Shown in pieces: positions 63,436-64,000 of a stretch of 64,000 nucleotides of DNA; position 1 is the first letter of the stretch, and every line of letters starts with the position of its first letter. Under the pieces are notes generated by a model that saw nothing but the letters and a program-made list of their open reading frames with translations, had not been told where the DNA came from and searched no databases. Both the position numbers and the translations under genes were made by a program. Location: NCBI RefSeq assembly GCF_963678635.1, contig NC_087065.1, forward strand, positions 53,449,858 through 53,513,857, read 5' to 3'. Origin of the DNA: Symsagittifera roscoffensis. Taxonomy: Eukaryota > Xenacoelomorpha > Acoela > Convolutidae.

Positions 63436-64000
63436 TCATATCGAAAGGGTGCCAGGGTTGGTTTTGGGGTCAGGTGGTGCTATGGGTTTCTTTGAGACTC
63501 TAGGTGTTGCGGGAGTTTTATTAATTAGAGGGGTAGAGAAGTTAGTAGGCGAAGATGGTCCCGGTGCTTGAATGATACTAATCTCGGGTTGTGTCGTATT
63601 ACCCGGTTGGTCACTCATTGTTTCCGGATAATTGCTTCGGCTATTCACCGAGTTCGAATCGGATTCAATTCCCGACGGCATATTAGATCGGTTCAACTGC
63701 AGGGTTTTATAAGTAGAAGAAACTCTCCGAATATTTTGTCTGAACTTGTGATGGAACCATGCCTTTTGGATTCTCCTAGCAGCATGATCTTCCTGCTTTC
63801 GTCTGAAAGTATCCGATTTTATTTCTTTGATCTTCAGATTCGGGAAACTTTCCTTGAACTTCTCTTCAATCTTTCCTTGCAGTTCGGTTAGTTGCTCACT
63901 GTCGTCAAAATCTCCTATTACACTCTTAACAAGTGCTTTCAGAATGTCAAGACAGTGTACTTTTTCGTCCTGGTTTATCGGCAGTTTCAGAGTCACAATT
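63436..64000 (-). CDS. Voltage-gated sodium channel alpha subunit, C-terminal exon (partial)
   Basis: The frame enters from beyond the right edge and ends at TGA (63436-63438). The first residues in the window (VHCLDILKALVKSVIGD) match the C-terminal domain of Nav channels, whose usual form is HCLDILFAFTKRVLG. An acidic helix region, the FRRKQED block and an IQ calmodulin-binding motif (IQKAWFHHKFRQ) follow in the canonical order. The last ~95 residues are Ser/Pro-rich and unrelated to what I know. The family forms plasma-membrane Na+ channels for action potentials, and this segment is the cytosolic regulatory tail. The Met at 63996 is internal, not a start. Pore domains lie outside the window. 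A calcium channel is unlikely given the HCLDIL and RRKQE signatures. Confidence 0.85.
   Translation of the reverse strand, partial: IVTLKLPINQDEKVHCLDILKALVKSVIGDFDDSEQLTELQGKIEEKFKESFPNLKIKEIKSDTFRRKQEDHAARRIQKAWFHHKFRQNIRRVSSTYKTLQLNRSNMPSGIESDSNSVNSRSNYPETMSDQPGNTTQPEISIIQAPGPSSPTNFSTPLINKTPATPRVSKKPIAPPDPKTNPGTLSI

Overview
The window looks like animal (bilaterian invertebrate) nuclear DNA: AT-rich, repeat-rich and very gene-poor. The only host gene I can name is the 3' end of a voltage-gated sodium channel on the minus strand at the right edge (63436-63996), recognised by its C-terminal EF-hand-like region followed by an IQ motif. Two other probable host reading frames, an orphan at 5613-6575 and a membrane protein at 14781-15887, match nothing I recognise. 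Species cannot be fixed from sequence alone. A marine invertebrate such as a tunicate is possible but unproven.

Layout. 1-6.6 kb: a 283-bp foldback repeat, a degenerate ~165-bp tandem repeat, a hAT-like MITE and the orphan frame. 6.7-26.7 kb: a ~10-kb tandem duplication. Each unit carries a young Ty3/gypsy LTR element (family A, 225-bp LTRs, one fused gag-pol frame) plus ~3.8 kb of flank with MITE copies and the membrane-protein gene. The two copies have diverged: the first has a frame shift at the gag start and a changed integrase catalytic residue, and the second has a stop codon in the membrane-protein gene. 26.7-31.7 kb: noncoding DNA with three small inverted-repeat elements.

31.8-53.1 kb is the most interesting part. 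A decayed A-like pol relic is split inside its RNase H domain by an 18.6-kb LTR element (family B, 32841-51414) with a 4-bp target duplication. Besides gag-protease and pol, element B carries a basic ORF upstream of gag, two tiny membrane ORFs, a proline/serine-rich ORF with no AUG, an Env-like glycoprotein frame, and a 599-residue protein of unknown function. Several of these frames overlap at ATGA or by a few bases. There is a canonical short intron after the last stop and a pair of identical hairpins in the leader. Its coding strand is A- and C-rich and G-poor. This copy is damaged: the left LTR is deleted, pol has a stop, and env has a frame break. Its gene set looks like that of a complex endogenous retrovirus-like element.

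53.4-55.9 kb holds the minus-strand 3' end of a third gypsy-like element with its 3' LTR. 56.3-59.5 kb is a 1.6-kb tandem duplication. 59.8-61.25 kb is a second degenerate ~165-bp repeat array, followed by a GATA microsatellite. The rest, up to the sodium channel exon, is noncoding.
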